Part shown: positions 17,650-25,796 of the stretch, piece by piece | Layout: each line of letters starts with the position of its first letter | How positions within the stretch are numbered: position 1 is the stretch's first letter | Source: Streptomyces qaidamensis | GTDB taxonomy: Bacteria; Actinomycetota; Actinomycetes; Streptomycetales; Streptomycetaceae | Length of the DNA stretch: 64,000 bases | Direction: 5' to 3' | Assembly: GCF_001611795.1 (NCBI RefSeq) | Contig: NZ_CP015098.1 | Span: forward strand, 2,666,001 to 2,730,000 | The notes under the pieces: generated by a model | What the model was told of the DNA's origin: nothing | The model's database searches: none | Seen by the model: only the letters and a program-made list of their open reading frames with translations | Translations under genes and position numbers: made by a program

Positions 17650-18642
17650 ATGAGCAGGGATCGCGACCCTCGAACGCTCCGCAGGCCCGCCCGGAGCGCC
17701 CTCATAGCAACCTCGGCGACCGCTTTGTCGCTCACGGCCAGTGGATGCGTCGTCGTGCACGGCGAACGTGAGGTCCTCCCGTCCACGACCCGCGCCGAAG
17801 CCACGAAGGCCCTCCAGGAGTTCACGACCGCGTACAACGAGGCCGACAAGGCCTACGACGGCACCCTGGACGCCGACCACACCACCGGCGCCCTCGCCGA
17901 CATCGACTCGGCCCGCCTCAAGGCCGGGAAGGCGAACAACCCGGACGGCAACCCGAACCACACCCCGCTGACGCTGACGGACGCGAAGTTCACCATCCCC
18001 AAGAAGGCCGGCTGGCCCCGCTGGTTCGTCGTCGACGCGGTCGGCAACAAGGGCGGCACCGCCCGCTGGCTGCTGGTGTTCACCCGCAGCAGCCTGGACG
18101 ACCCCTTCCAGGTGGCGTACCTGACGCTCGTCGCCCCGGGCAAGGTCCCGCAGTTCAAGAAGGACGCCGACGGCTGGGCCGAGCCCGTCCCCGTGAACTC
18201 CACCGACCTGGCCACGGCCCCCGGCAACCTGAGCCGGACGTACTCGACGTATCTGAAGGACGGCGGAGAGACCTTCACGGACGGCCCCCACACCAGCCAG
18301 TGGCGTGCCCTGCGCCAGAAGAACTCCAAGAAGCCGGGCATGGTCACCCAGTACATCGACGAGCCGCTGACGAACGGCGACTACGCCCCCCTGGCGCTGC
18401 GCACGGCGGACGGCGGGGCACTGGTGTTCTTCACCACACGCCACTTCGAGAAGCAGACCGCCTACGCGGGCACGTCCGTCCCCACCCCCAACAAAGACGT
18501 CCTCGCCCTGACGAAGGGCGAGATCAAGCAGTCCTTCATGATGGAGTTCGTCTCCAACGGGGTGGCGCTGGACCCCAAGGGCCAGGGCAAGGTGACGATC
18601 CTGGGCAGGATCCAGGGCCTGACGTCGGCGGAGGGCTCGTAG
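17650..18642 (+). CDS. Conserved secreted lipoprotein
   Basis: A 330-residue protein with an N-terminal basic region, hydrophobic stretch and lipobox LTASGC (lipidated Cys near residue 33). The mature part is hydrophilic with mixed alpha/beta composition, including PRWFVVDAVGNKGGTARWLLVFTR and a C-terminal repeat of that topology (ALRTADGGALVFFTTRHFEKQ). It looks like the actinobacterial lipoprotein families built on DUF8094-type domains, though that assignment is from memory of the pattern. No enzymatic motif is visible. Confidence 0.75.
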   Translation: MSRDRDPRTLRRPARSALIATSATALSLTASGCVVVHGEREVLPSTTRAEATKALQEFTTAYNEADKAYDGTLDADHTTGALADIDSARLKAGKANNPDGNPNHTPLTLTDAKFTIPKKAGWPRWFVVDAVGNKGGTARWLLVFTRSSLDDPFQVAYLTLVAPGKVPQFKKDADGWAEPVPVNSTDLATAPGNLSRTYSTYLKDGGETFTDGPHTSQWRALRQKNSKKPGMVTQYIDEPLTNGDYAPLALRTADGGALVFFTTRHFEKQTAYAGTSVPTPNKDVLALTKGEIKQSFMMEFVSNGVALDPKGQGKVTILGRIQGLTSAEGS

Positions 18643-18645
18643 GCC

Positions 18646-19386
18646 TCAGTGCCGCAGGGGCCAGCCCGCCCCGGCGGAGTGGTCCGCGTCCTCACCGATG
18701 TAGCGCGCACAGACCTCCGTGAGTACCTCCAGCAGGCTCAGCGGATCCGGCAGCGCGTGCACCGGCCCGCGGACCCACCGCACCCCCTGGTCCTCACCGG
18801 GCAGCCGAGCCGGCGGCACGAGGACGTAGGAGCCCCGACAGTGCCAGCGCAGCCCGGGGTGCTCGTCCGCCGTCTCGGGGTGGCAGTCCAGTTCGCACGG
18901 CCACCACTCGTCCTCGTCCTCGGGCGTGCCGCGGGTGAGCGTGAAGAAGAGGAGGCGTCCGTCGTCGCTCTCGGCGACCGGCCCGACCTCGACCCCGGCG
19001 GCGAGCAGCCGCTCCAAGGCGTCGCGACCGGCATCGAGGGGCACGTCCAGGACGTCGTGCACCATGCCGGTCGCGGTGATGAAGTTGGCCTGCGGCTGAT
19101 GGCGGGCCCAGCGCTCGATCTGGGCGCCGTCGGTGGTCGACTGCGTCTGCCAGGCGAAGGACACCGGGTGCCGGGCGGGAGTGGGACAGCCGACCCGGTC
19201 GCAGGAGCAGCGGTACCCGGCCGCCGGGTGGGCCGCGGGCGCGAGGGGCAGTCCCGCACCGGCGGCGGCGAGCAGCAGGGCCTCACGGCCGCCGTCCCCG
19301 GCGTCCTCCTTCGGCCGGCGCCCGGCGCGCAGCCACTGGGTGAGTTTGCCCTGCAGGCCGGTCCGGCCGCCGAACTCCGCGCTCAT
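18646..19386 (-). CDS. Bifunctional DNA primase/polymerase (prim-pol) domain protein
   Basis: A 246-residue stand-alone AEP-like protein. ALLLAAAGAGLPLAPAAHP, then YRCSCDRVGCPTPARHPVSFAWQTQ and WARHQPQANFITATG, match the first half of prim-pol domains. The catalytic acidic pair is usually DVD or DLD; here it appears as VLDVPLDAGRDALE. PGLRWHCRGSYVLVPPARLPG matches the conserved basic/aromatic end. Streptomyces carries such single-domain versions in core regions; their cellular job is unknown. Convergent with the lipoprotein gene by 3 bases. Confidence 0.82.
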   Translation of the reverse strand: MSAEFGGRTGLQGKLTQWLRAGRRPKEDAGDGGREALLLAAAGAGLPLAPAAHPAAGYRCSCDRVGCPTPARHPVSFAWQTQSTTDGAQIERWARHQPQANFITATGMVHDVLDVPLDAGRDALERLLAAGVEVGPVAESDDGRLLFFTLTRGTPEDEDEWWPCELDCHPETADEHPGLRWHCRGSYVLVPPARLPGEDQGVRWVRGPVHALPDPLSLLEVLTEVCARYIGEDADHSAGAGWPLRH

Positions 19387-19568
19387 CTATCCCCTCGCCT
19401 CGCCGTCGTGCGGAACAGCATGCCTCATGGTCCCATCTTCCCGCGCACCGGGGGGCCAGTGCCCACCATCCAGGACAGGAAGGACGCAACGTACAGCGGG
19501 CGCCCGAAGGGAGAAGAAGCGGCGAACGCCGCTTCCCACCATGATCGGGTGTCATTGCCCGCTTTGCC

Positions 19569-20453
19569 ATGACATGGCGTCCTACCGTGGTCGCCATGGT
19601 CACATGGATCGCGCTGACGGGTCTGGCCTCCGTGGCTTCCGTGGTCTCACTGACCCTCACAGGCCCCGGCGGCCGTGCCCCGGCCCCGCTGGAGTGGGGC
19701 GCGGGTCCGCTGACCGTGGCGGCCCTGCCCCGGATCACGTACGTCGCGCACCGCGGCGGCGCCCGTGAGGTCCCCGAGAACAGCATGGCGGGGCTGACGA
19801 CCGCCTACGAGCGCGGGACGGCGCAGGTGCTGGACTTCGACACGCGGCTGCTGCGCGACGGCACGCCGGTGGTGTTCCACGACGAGACCCTGAACCGCAC
19901 CACCTACCTCGGCGGCGCGGTGGGCGGTCTGGACGCCCGGGAGTGGCAGGGCGTACGGCTGCGCCCGAAGGACAGGCTCCCCGGGAGCTGGCGGTCGGAG
20001 CGGCCGCCGACGGTCGCCGAGGTGCTGGATCGTTTCGGCGGGCGGATCGTGCTGATGCTGGAGGCGAAGGACCCGCGGAGCCTGGACCGGCTGGCCGCGC
20101 TGATCCGGGCCCGCGGCCTGACCCGCTCGGTGTTCGTGAACTCCAACGACCCGGAGGTGGCCCGGCGCGTTCACCGCCTGGGGCTGCTCGCGCAGCTGTG
20201 GCGCTCGGCGCAGCAGTTGCGCACGGACCGGCCGGAGCGCTGGCGGTCGTTCGTGGACCTGCTGGACGTGGACCACCGGGCGCGGGACGCGGACCTGGTG
20301 CGGGCGGTGAACTCGGGGATCGCCCGGGTGTGGGCGCACACCGTGCTGACGGACGCGCAGCGGGACCGGGTGCTGGCGCTGGGCTGCGGCGGCGTGATCA
20401 CGGACGCCCCGGGGCGCCTGGCCCGGGCCGCTCAGCGCGGGGCCAGGCCGTGA
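19569..20453 (+). CDS. Glycerophosphodiester phosphodiesterase family protein
   Basis: Hydrolyses glycerophosphodiesters to glycerol-3-phosphate and an alcohol. An N-terminal hydrophobic segment (WIALTGLASVASVVSLTL) anchors or exports it. The catalytic domain starts YVAHRGGAREVPENSMAGL (HR and E-N). It continues with LDFDTRLLRDGTPVVFHDETLNRTT (acid and second catalytic His), VLMLEAKDP, and a C-terminal GCGGVITDAPG. The start could also be the in-frame ATG at 19596 (MVTWIAL); neither has a clear ribosome site. Its 3' end overlaps the convergent TetR gene by 22 bases. Confidence 0.9.
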   Translation: MTWRPTVVAMVTWIALTGLASVASVVSLTLTGPGGRAPAPLEWGAGPLTVAALPRITYVAHRGGAREVPENSMAGLTTAYERGTAQVLDFDTRLLRDGTPVVFHDETLNRTTYLGGAVGGLDAREWQGVRLRPKDRLPGSWRSERPPTVAEVLDRFGGRIVLMLEAKDPRSLDRLAALIRARGLTRSVFVNSNDPEVARRVHRLGLLAQLWRSAQQLRTDRPERWRSFVDLLDVDHRARDADLVRAVNSGIARVWAHTVLTDAQRDRVLALGCGGVITDAPGRLARAAQRGARP

Positions 20454-21073
20454 AGGGCGTAGTCGACGAGGGTGTCGGTGTACTCGTAGGAGATCGGGCC
20501 GGTGTGCTGGAGCCAGCGCTGGGCGAGCGGGGAGATGAAGAACTCCAGGGCGATGCGCGGTTCGATCTCGGGCCGCACCTGGCCGGCCTCCTGCGCGGCA
20601 CGCAGCCGGCCGATGTAGAGGTCGAGTGAGGGCTGCATCAGCTTGGCGACGAGCTCGCGCCCGAGCTGCTCGTTGACGACGCCCTCGGCGGCCAGCGCGC
20701 GGGACGGCACATCGAATTTCGGGTCGCGCATCTGGTCGACGGTGGCGCGCAGGACGCCCTTGACGTCGGCGGCGAGGTCGCCGGTGTCCGGGAAGACGTA
20801 CGGCTCCGGCCCGGCCTCCGGTACGGCCTGCTCGGCCAGGTCGAGGAACGCCTCCATCAGGACGTCCGCCTTGGACGACCACCACCGGTAGATCGTCTGC
20901 TTGCCGACACCGGCGCGGGCGGCGATGCCCTCGATGGTGGTCTTCGGATAGCCCACCTCGACGACGAGTGCGAGGGCGGCGTCGTAGATGGCGCGGCGGG
21001 ACTTCTCGCTGCGCCGGGTGGAGTCGGGGGCGGGCTTGCCGGGGGCGGGCTGGGCGGATTTCTGGGCGGCCAT
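20432..21073 (-). CDS. TetR-family transcriptional repressor
   Basis: A 213-residue regulator. The helix-turn-helix is at ~25-75: RRAIYDAALALVVEVGYPKT, then IEGIAARAGVGKQTIYRWW with the family's IYRWW end. The C-terminal helical domain ends YTDTLVDYALHGLAPR and should bind an unknown ligand. Tandem palindromes lie just upstream of its start (21096-21110 and 21132-21150), suggesting autoregulation. A related palindrome fronts the MFS gene at the left end of the window. Confidence 0.92.
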   Translation of the reverse strand: MAAQKSAQPAPGKPAPDSTRRSEKSRRAIYDAALALVVEVGYPKTTIEGIAARAGVGKQTIYRWWSSKADVLMEAFLDLAEQAVPEAGPEPYVFPDTGDLAADVKGVLRATVDQMRDPKFDVPSRALAAEGVVNEQLGRELVAKLMQPSLDLYIGRLRAAQEAGQVRPEIEPRIALEFFISPLAQRWLQHTGPISYEYTDTLVDYALHGLAPR

Positions 21074-21095
21074 GGATCGAATTTATCAGGTTGAC

Positions 21096-21150
21096 AAGAC
21101 GGAGCGTCTCGCGGACAGTGAAGCGGTAAGCACGAGACGAACCGTCTCGT
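21096..21150. promoter_or_regulatory. Tandem operator-like inverted repeats between TetR and DUF6243 genes
   Basis: Two sites of the form AGACG-N3-CGTCT: AAGACGGAGCGTCTC at 21096-21110 and ACGAGACGAACCGTCTCGT at 21132-21150, centres ~38 bases apart. They lie in the divergent promoter region, one next to a TTGACA hexamer (21091-21096), and are probably bound by the adjacent TetR protein. Confidence 0.7.
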
Positions 21151-21179
21151 TGCGAAGAACCCCACGGAGGGAGTCGGGG

Positions 21180-21389
21180 ATGACCCGAGGCGGAGCCGGA
21201 AACATGCTGGGTGTCGGGGGATCGCGCAGGAACCTCGGTCGCAACGCGCTGCGCGGCGGCGGCCGGGCCGGCCGGATCGGCGGCGGTATCGACCCGCAGG
21301 CGCAGAAACGTGAACTGCTGCGCAAGCTCCAGGAGAAGCGACAGCAGCGGGAGGGAAAGGAGGAGGGCACGGCCGGCGAGGTGTCGTGA
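21180..21389 (+). CDS. DUF6243-family small basic protein
   Basis: A 69-residue, very basic, glycine-rich protein: MTRGGAGNMLGVGGSRRNLG, then GGGRAGRIGGGIDPQAQKRE and a charged helix LLRKLQEKRQQREGKEE. This pattern is a conserved Streptomyces family of unknown function. The ATG follows GGAGGGAGTCGGGG, a good ribosome site. The tandem TetR operators lie between this gene and the repressor, so it may be part of the regulon. Charge suggests nucleic-acid or ribosome contact, which is inference. Confidence 0.8.
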   Translation: MTRGGAGNMLGVGGSRRNLGRNALRGGGRAGRIGGGIDPQAQKRELLRKLQEKRQQREGKEEGTAGEVS

Positions 21390-21521
21390 GCCTCCCCCGC
21401 GCGAGGGAGAGGCGGGCCCCCGCGCGCGGGATCCCCCCGGGACGTCCGGCGGATGTACTGAGGCGGTCGCGGCCCGCGACCGGCGCACACCGCCGCACAG
21501 ACACCCGGGAGGACTCGGCTC

Positions 21522-22895
21522 ATGACCGCATGGACCAGACGACGGCTGCTCACCTCGGCAGCGGCTACGGCCCTCCCGGCGGCGGGCCTCGCCACCGCGA
21601 CGGCCCGGCCCGCACGGGCGGCGGCAGCGACGGCCCGCACCGGGGACGCCGACGTGGCCGAAGCCTTGAGGGCCCTGCCCGGACTGCGTCTGATCGAGGA
21701 GCGGCAGGACGCCGAACCGGGGTACCGGCACTTCGTCCTGGGCCTGCGCCAGCCGGCCGACCACACGAACCCCGCCGCGGGCACCTTCGAGCAGCGCCTC
21801 ACCCTGCTCCACACCGCCGCCGACCGCCCCACCGTGCTGTTCAGCACGGGCTACCACGCGGTCCTCATCCCCCGGCGGACCGAACCGGCCGTGCTGCTCG
21901 GCGCCAACCAACTCCAGGTCGAACACCGCTATTTCGGCACCTCACGCCCCGCGGGCCCCGGCTACGCCCACCTCACGATCCGCCAGGCCGCCGACGACCA
22001 CCACCGCGTCGTGCGGCTCTTCCGCCGGCTCTACCCCGGCGCGTGGATCTCCACCGGCGGCAGCAAGGGTGGCATGGCGAGCGTCTACCACCGCCGTTTC
22101 CATCCCCATGACGTGAACGGCACGGTGGTCTACTCGGCCCCGAACAACGCCGACGACCGCGACGACTCCGCGTACCTCCGCTTCCTGGAGACGGTCGGCA
22201 CCCCCGCCGCCCGGGAGGCCCTGCAGGCGGCCCAGCGGGCGATCCTGCTGCGCCGGACCGTGATGGCCGCCCGCTACGAGGCCTGGGCGGCCGCCGGCGG
22301 CGACACCTTCCGGCTGGTCGGCAGCGCCGACAGGGCACTCGAAATCGCCGTCCTGCGTGCGCCGTTCATGTTCTGGCAGCGCGGCACCCCGGCCGACGTC
22401 GCGGCGATCCCCGGCCCCGGGGCGACGGACGGCGAGCTGTACACCTGGCTGGACGACACGGCGGGCCTGGCGCTGTACGCCGACACGACCGCCCGGAACT
22501 ACATCCCGTACTGGTACCAGATCGGCACCCAGCTCGGTTACGGCAGCTTCCCCACCGCGCACCTCGCCGACCTGCTCCGCCACCCGGGCGCCACCGAGCC
22601 GCGCAGTTTCGTCCCCCGGGACGTCCCCCTGCGCTTCGACCGGGCCGCCATGCCCGACGTCGACCGCTGGGTCCGGCGGCGCGGCAGCCGGCTGCTGTTC
22701 GTCAACGGCACCCAGGACCCGTCGGTGGCCGAGCACTTCCACCCCGGGGGCCCGGACTCACGGGTGCTGTGGGTGCCGGGCGGGAATCACGGGGCCGACC
22801 TCGCGGACCTCTCCCCCGCCGACCGGGCGTCGGCCGAGGACACGCTGGTCCGCTGGACGGGTCAGGAGTACTTCACGCACACGTTGGGCACGTAG
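21522..22895 (+). CDS. Secreted S28-family tripeptidyl aminopeptidase
   Basis: A 457-residue exported serine peptidase. The Tat signal is TRRRLLTSAAATALPAAGLA with a likely cut after ARAAA. The catalytic serine is in GGSKGGMASVYHRRFHP (G-x-S-x-G-G) near residue 180. Asp and His are likely in NGTQDPSVAEHF and GGNHGADL at the C-terminus. Family members of this type (Streptomyces PS-10 peptidase) release tripeptides from extracellular protein. A GGGAGGA ribosome site precedes the ATG. Its final codons overlap a reverse-strand gene remnant. Confidence 0.92.
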   Translation: MTAWTRRRLLTSAAATALPAAGLATATARPARAAAATARTGDADVAEALRALPGLRLIEERQDAEPGYRHFVLGLRQPADHTNPAAGTFEQRLTLLHTAADRPTVLFSTGYHAVLIPRRTEPAVLLGANQLQVEHRYFGTSRPAGPGYAHLTIRQAADDHHRVVRLFRRLYPGAWISTGGSKGGMASVYHRRFHPHDVNGTVVYSAPNNADDRDDSAYLRFLETVGTPAAREALQAAQRAILLRRTVMAARYEAWAAAGGDTFRLVGSADRALEIAVLRAPFMFWQRGTPADVAAIPGPGATDGELYTWLDDTAGLALYADTTARNYIPYWYQIGTQLGYGSFPTAHLADLLRHPGATEPRSFVPRDVPLRFDRAAMPDVDRWVRRRGSRLLFVNGTQDPSVAEHFHPGGPDSRVLWVPGGNHGADLADLSPADRASAEDTLVRWTGQEYFTHTLGT

Positions 22896-23040
22896 CCGAC
22901 GGTGCCGCGGTAGTTGACCTCGCGCCAGTGGTGGTAGCTGTCGATCCCGCAGGTGTTCTTGTACGAGCCGCCGTCGACGCCCTTGATGTCGCAGCCCTCG
23001 GTGCCCTGCCACGACGCGAGTTGATTGTCATGCGTACCTG
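22862..23040 (-). pseudogene. Remnant of a secreted cysteine-containing SH3-like protein (C-terminal ~58 codons)
   Basis: On the minus strand a codon-like stretch reads GTHDNQLASWQGTEGCDIKG, then SYKNTCGIDSYHHWREVNY and RGTVGYVPNVCVKYS with a TGA at 22862. The WREVNYRGTVGYVPN pattern is typical of bacterial SH3-like domains in secreted Streptomyces proteins. No start or signal peptide precedes it: upstream the frame runs into the methyltransferase gene. The end overlaps the S28 peptidase by 34 bases. Best read as a truncated gene. Confidence 0.55.
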
Positions 23041-23048
23041 ACAGCAGC

Positions 23049-24032
23049 TCAGGAGGGCGGCCAGGCGTCTCCCCAGTCGGCGTCGCGTGCGGCCTTGTAC
23101 AGGTCGCCGTGGCGCTTGGTGACGGTGGCGCGGCGCAGGGACGGTTCGCTTTCGCACAGGTCGAGGAGGACCTGGCCCTTGCGGATCTGGGGGCGCCGGA
23201 CGACCCGGTTGGCAGCCGGTTCGACGGGGAAACGGGCGGCGGCGACGTAGGCGAACTTCTCGTCCTCGTAGGCGAGGGAGCCGCCCTTGACCTGGCGGTG
23301 CAGGGAGGAGCGGCTGACCCGGGCGGAGAAGTGGCACCAGTCCGTGCCGGGCGCGATGGGGCAGGCGGCACTGTGCGGGCAGGGGGCGGCGATGCGGAAG
23401 CCGGCCGTGATCAGCCGGTCGCGGGCCTCGATGAGGCGGGCGTAGCCGTCGGGGGTGCCGGGCTCGACGATCACGACGGCCTGTGCGGCGGCCGCGGCGG
23501 CGTCGACGAGGGCCGTGCGGTCGGCGGCGGTCAGCTCGTTGAGGACGTAGGAGACGGTGACGAGGTCCGTGCTGTCGAGGGTGAGCGCCGCTCCGATCCG
23601 GGAGCGCTGCCAGCGTACGTCCCGCAGTTCCGGGTTGGCCGCGGCGATCTCCCGCCCCAGGGCGAGCGCGGGCTCGGCCCAGTCGAGCACGGTGACGGGC
23701 CGCTCCCCGCCCCAGACCGCGTTCACGGCCCAGGCGGCGGCGCCCGTGCCCCCACCGAGGTCGGTGTGCCCGCCCGGCACCCACGCGGGCACGGCGTCCG
23801 CGAACGCCTCCAGCGCGGCGCGTACGGCCTCGAAGGTCGCGGGCATCCGGTAGGCGGCGTAGGCGGCGACGTCGGCCCGGTCCCGGAGGATGGGTGCGTC
23901 GGTCGGGGGGGCCCCCCGGTAGCTGGCGATCAGCCGCTCGACCGCCTGCGAGGCCTGCCGGGGCGGCAGCCCGTCGAGCAGACCGGCAAGAGCGGCACGG
24001 AGATTTTCGGCCGGGGGTGCGGGGGCGTTCAC
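23049..24032 (-). CDS. Rsm22-like small ribosomal subunit methyltransferase
   Basis: A 327-residue SAM-dependent methyltransferase-fold protein of the Rsm22 family, linked to assembly of the small ribosomal subunit. Motif I is HTDLGGGTGAAAWAV near residue 125. VTVSYVLNELTAADR follows, and the family's cysteine cluster CPHSAACPIAPGTDWCHF near residue 225 probably binds an Fe-S cluster or metal. C-terminal VTKRHGDLYKAARDADWGD is also typical. The start MNAPAPP is followed by a family-like N-terminus. Monocistronic. Confidence 0.88.
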   Translation of the reverse strand: MNAPAPPAENLRAALAGLLDGLPPRQASQAVERLIASYRGAPPTDAPILRDRADVAAYAAYRMPATFEAVRAALEAFADAVPAWVPGGHTDLGGGTGAAAWAVNAVWGGERPVTVLDWAEPALALGREIAAANPELRDVRWQRSRIGAALTLDSTDLVTVSYVLNELTAADRTALVDAAAAAAQAVVIVEPGTPDGYARLIEARDRLITAGFRIAAPCPHSAACPIAPGTDWCHFSARVSRSSLHRQVKGGSLAYEDEKFAYVAAARFPVEPAANRVVRRPQIRKGQVLLDLCESEPSLRRATVTKRHGDLYKAARDADWGDAWPPS

Positions 24033-24142
24033 CCGGCGATTCTACGAGGCGGCCCGGGGCGGGCGCGGCGCTCACCCAGGGCGGCGGTCCGCGCCCGGGC
24101 TTCAGGCCACCGTCGGACGGCGCCGCCACCGTCCGCCTCCGC

Positions 24143-24359
24143 CCCGGAGCCGGGGCCGAGACCGGTCTGGGACCGGAGCCGGGGCCGGGACCGGGGCCGG
24201 GACCGGGTCCGGGGCCGAGACCAGGTCCGGGACCGGGACCGGGGCCGAGACCGGGACCGGGACCAGGTCCGGGGCCGAGACCAGGTCCGGGACCGGGACC
24301 GGGACCGGGACCGGGACCGAGACCGGAACCGGAACCGGGTCCGGGTCCGAGACCGGCCC
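24143..24359. repeat. GGNNCC hexanucleotide repeat array
   Basis: About 36 contiguous hexamers, mostly GGGACC, GGGGCC and GGTCC/GAGACC variants on the plus strand. A higher-order 60-base period shows as identical 30-base blocks at 24211-24240 and 24271-24300. Runs of three or four G separated by CC make it a candidate G-quadruplex former. Both strands are open in several frames (Gly-Pro and Val-Pro repeats), but no start, ribosome site or domain supports a real protein. The rest of 24033-24617 shows no gene. Confidence 0.85.
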
Positions 24360-24617
24360 GCCCCGGCTCGGCTCGGCGGCCAAGCCATGTCCGCCGCAAC
24401 CTGACCGTCGCGGCCGCCGCGACCGCCGTAACCTCCACGACCGTCCGGACCACGGCGCACGACGGGCCGGGAAGAGGCCGGGCTCCCCCGGGCCGCCCGG
24501 CCGGTCACCGCGGGACGACGCGACGGCCCCCACGCAGACGCGTCCGCCGCCCAAGCCGTGAGGCGACGACACCACTCCCCGACCGGGCGCCCCGGCTCGC
24601 CCCTCACCGGAGGAGGG

Positions 24618-25796
24618 TCACCGCACCGCCCGCGCCACCCGTGACGCCGCTGCCGCTCTCGGGGCGCTGTCCGGGTGGCGGCGGCGTGGGTGGACCGCGT
24701 TCGTGAGGAGGATCAGGAAGGTGTCCGTGGCCGGGTCGAGGACGAGGGACGTGCCGGTGAAGCCCGTGTGGCCCGCCGCGCCACGGCCCGCCAGGTCGCC
24801 CATGAACCAGGGCTGGTCGAGGGAGAAGCCGAGGCCCGGCGGGGTGAAGAGGAGCTCGACGAAGTCGGGGCCGAGGATGCGGGCCGGGCCGTGGGAGCCG
24901 CCGGCGAGGAGGGTGCGGCAGAACACCGCGAGGTCCCGGCCGGTGGAGAACAGGCCCGCGTGGCCGGCCACGCCCCCGAGGGCCCAGGCGTTCTCGTCGT
25001 GGACCTCGCCCCGCAGCATTCCCCGGTCCGCCTTGGCCCACGGCCGCCGCTGGTCCTCCGTCGCCGCGGCGCCCGGGCAGGGCCCGAAGTCCGTCGCCGT
25101 CATGCCCAGCGGCCGGGTGATGCCGTCGTGGACGAGGACGTCGAGGGTGCGGCCGGTGACGCGTTCCAGGACGTACTGGAGGAGGAGCATGTTGAGGTCG
25201 GAGTAGCGGTACGTGCCCGGTACCCCGACCGGCGACTCCGCCTGGAGCGCGGCGAGCCGCTGCGCGTCGTCGGCGTAGTCGTAAAGGGGCAGTTCGGGCC
25301 GCAGCCCCGACGTGTGGGTGAGCAGTTGCCGCACGGTGATGCCGTGCCGGGCGGCCGCCGTGAAGTCGGGCAGGTACGCCCCGACTCTCGCGTCGATGCC
25401 GAGCGTGCCGCGCTCGATCTGCTGCACGGCGGCCACGGACGTGAACAGCTTGGTCAGGGACGCCAGGTCGAAGGGCGTACCGACGGTCATCGGGACCCGG
25501 TCCTCGGGGGGCAGTTCCACCCCCGCGTCGGCCTCGGGGTCGTAGGCGGCGTAGCGCACGGCCCACCCCGCGGCCTCCTCCACCGCGATCACCGGGCCGC
25601 GTCCGACGACCAGGACCGCTCCGGGCGCCCAGGGGCGCTGCCCGGTGGTCAGGACGTGGACCTCCCGGACGAGGTGACGCAGCTCCGCGGGGTCGAGTCC
25701 GGCCCGTTCCGGCGTGCCGTCGCGCAGTCTGGGTGCGCTCAGCTGACTGCTCCCTCCACGCTCGGGCGGCTGCTCTCCTTCTTCCAGGGTCGGCAC
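24618..25796 (-). CDS. Serine hydrolase, class C beta-lactamase/PBP-like
   Basis: A beta-lactamase-fold hydrolase of ~370-390 residues. The nucleophile motif is SLTK in FDLASLTKLFTSVAAVQQ, the second motif YSD in TYRYSDLNMLLLQYVLE, and the third HTG in AAGHTGFTGTSL. Such enzymes act on peptides, esters or beta-lactam-like bonds. The start is uncertain. The coordinates use GTG at 25796. A better-spaced alternative is CTG at 25742, which overlaps the upstream TGA as CTGA and follows GGAGGGA by 8 bases. It forms an operon with the Bcr/CflA exporter upstream. The last ~20 residues are low-complexity. Confidence 0.85.
   Translation of the reverse strand: MPTLEEGEQPPERGGSSQLSAPRLRDGTPERAGLDPAELRHLVREVHVLTTGQRPWAPGAVLVVGRGPVIAVEEAAGWAVRYAAYDPEADAGVELPPEDRVPMTVGTPFDLASLTKLFTSVAAVQQIERGTLGIDARVGAYLPDFTAAARHGITVRQLLTHTSGLRPELPLYDYADDAQRLAALQAESPVGVPGTYRYSDLNMLLLQYVLERVTGRTLDVLVHDGITRPLGMTATDFGPCPGAAATEDQRRPWAKADRGMLRGEVHDENAWALGGVAGHAGLFSTGRDLAVFCRTLLAGGSHGPARILGPDFVELLFTPPGLGFSLDQPWFMGDLAGRGAAGHTGFTGTSLVLDPATDTFLILLTNAVHPRRRHPDSAPRAAAASRVARAVR

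Noticed and set aside
17551..18444. Minus-strand open frame opposite the lipoprotein gene
   Set aside because: The plus-strand lipoprotein has a ribosome site, signal peptide and lipobox; the antisense frame has none.
22873..24453. Gly-Pro repeat protein read from the GGNNCC array on the minus strand
   Set aside because: It depends wholly on the simple repeat, then runs out of frame through the Rsm22 gene; no ribosome site or domain.
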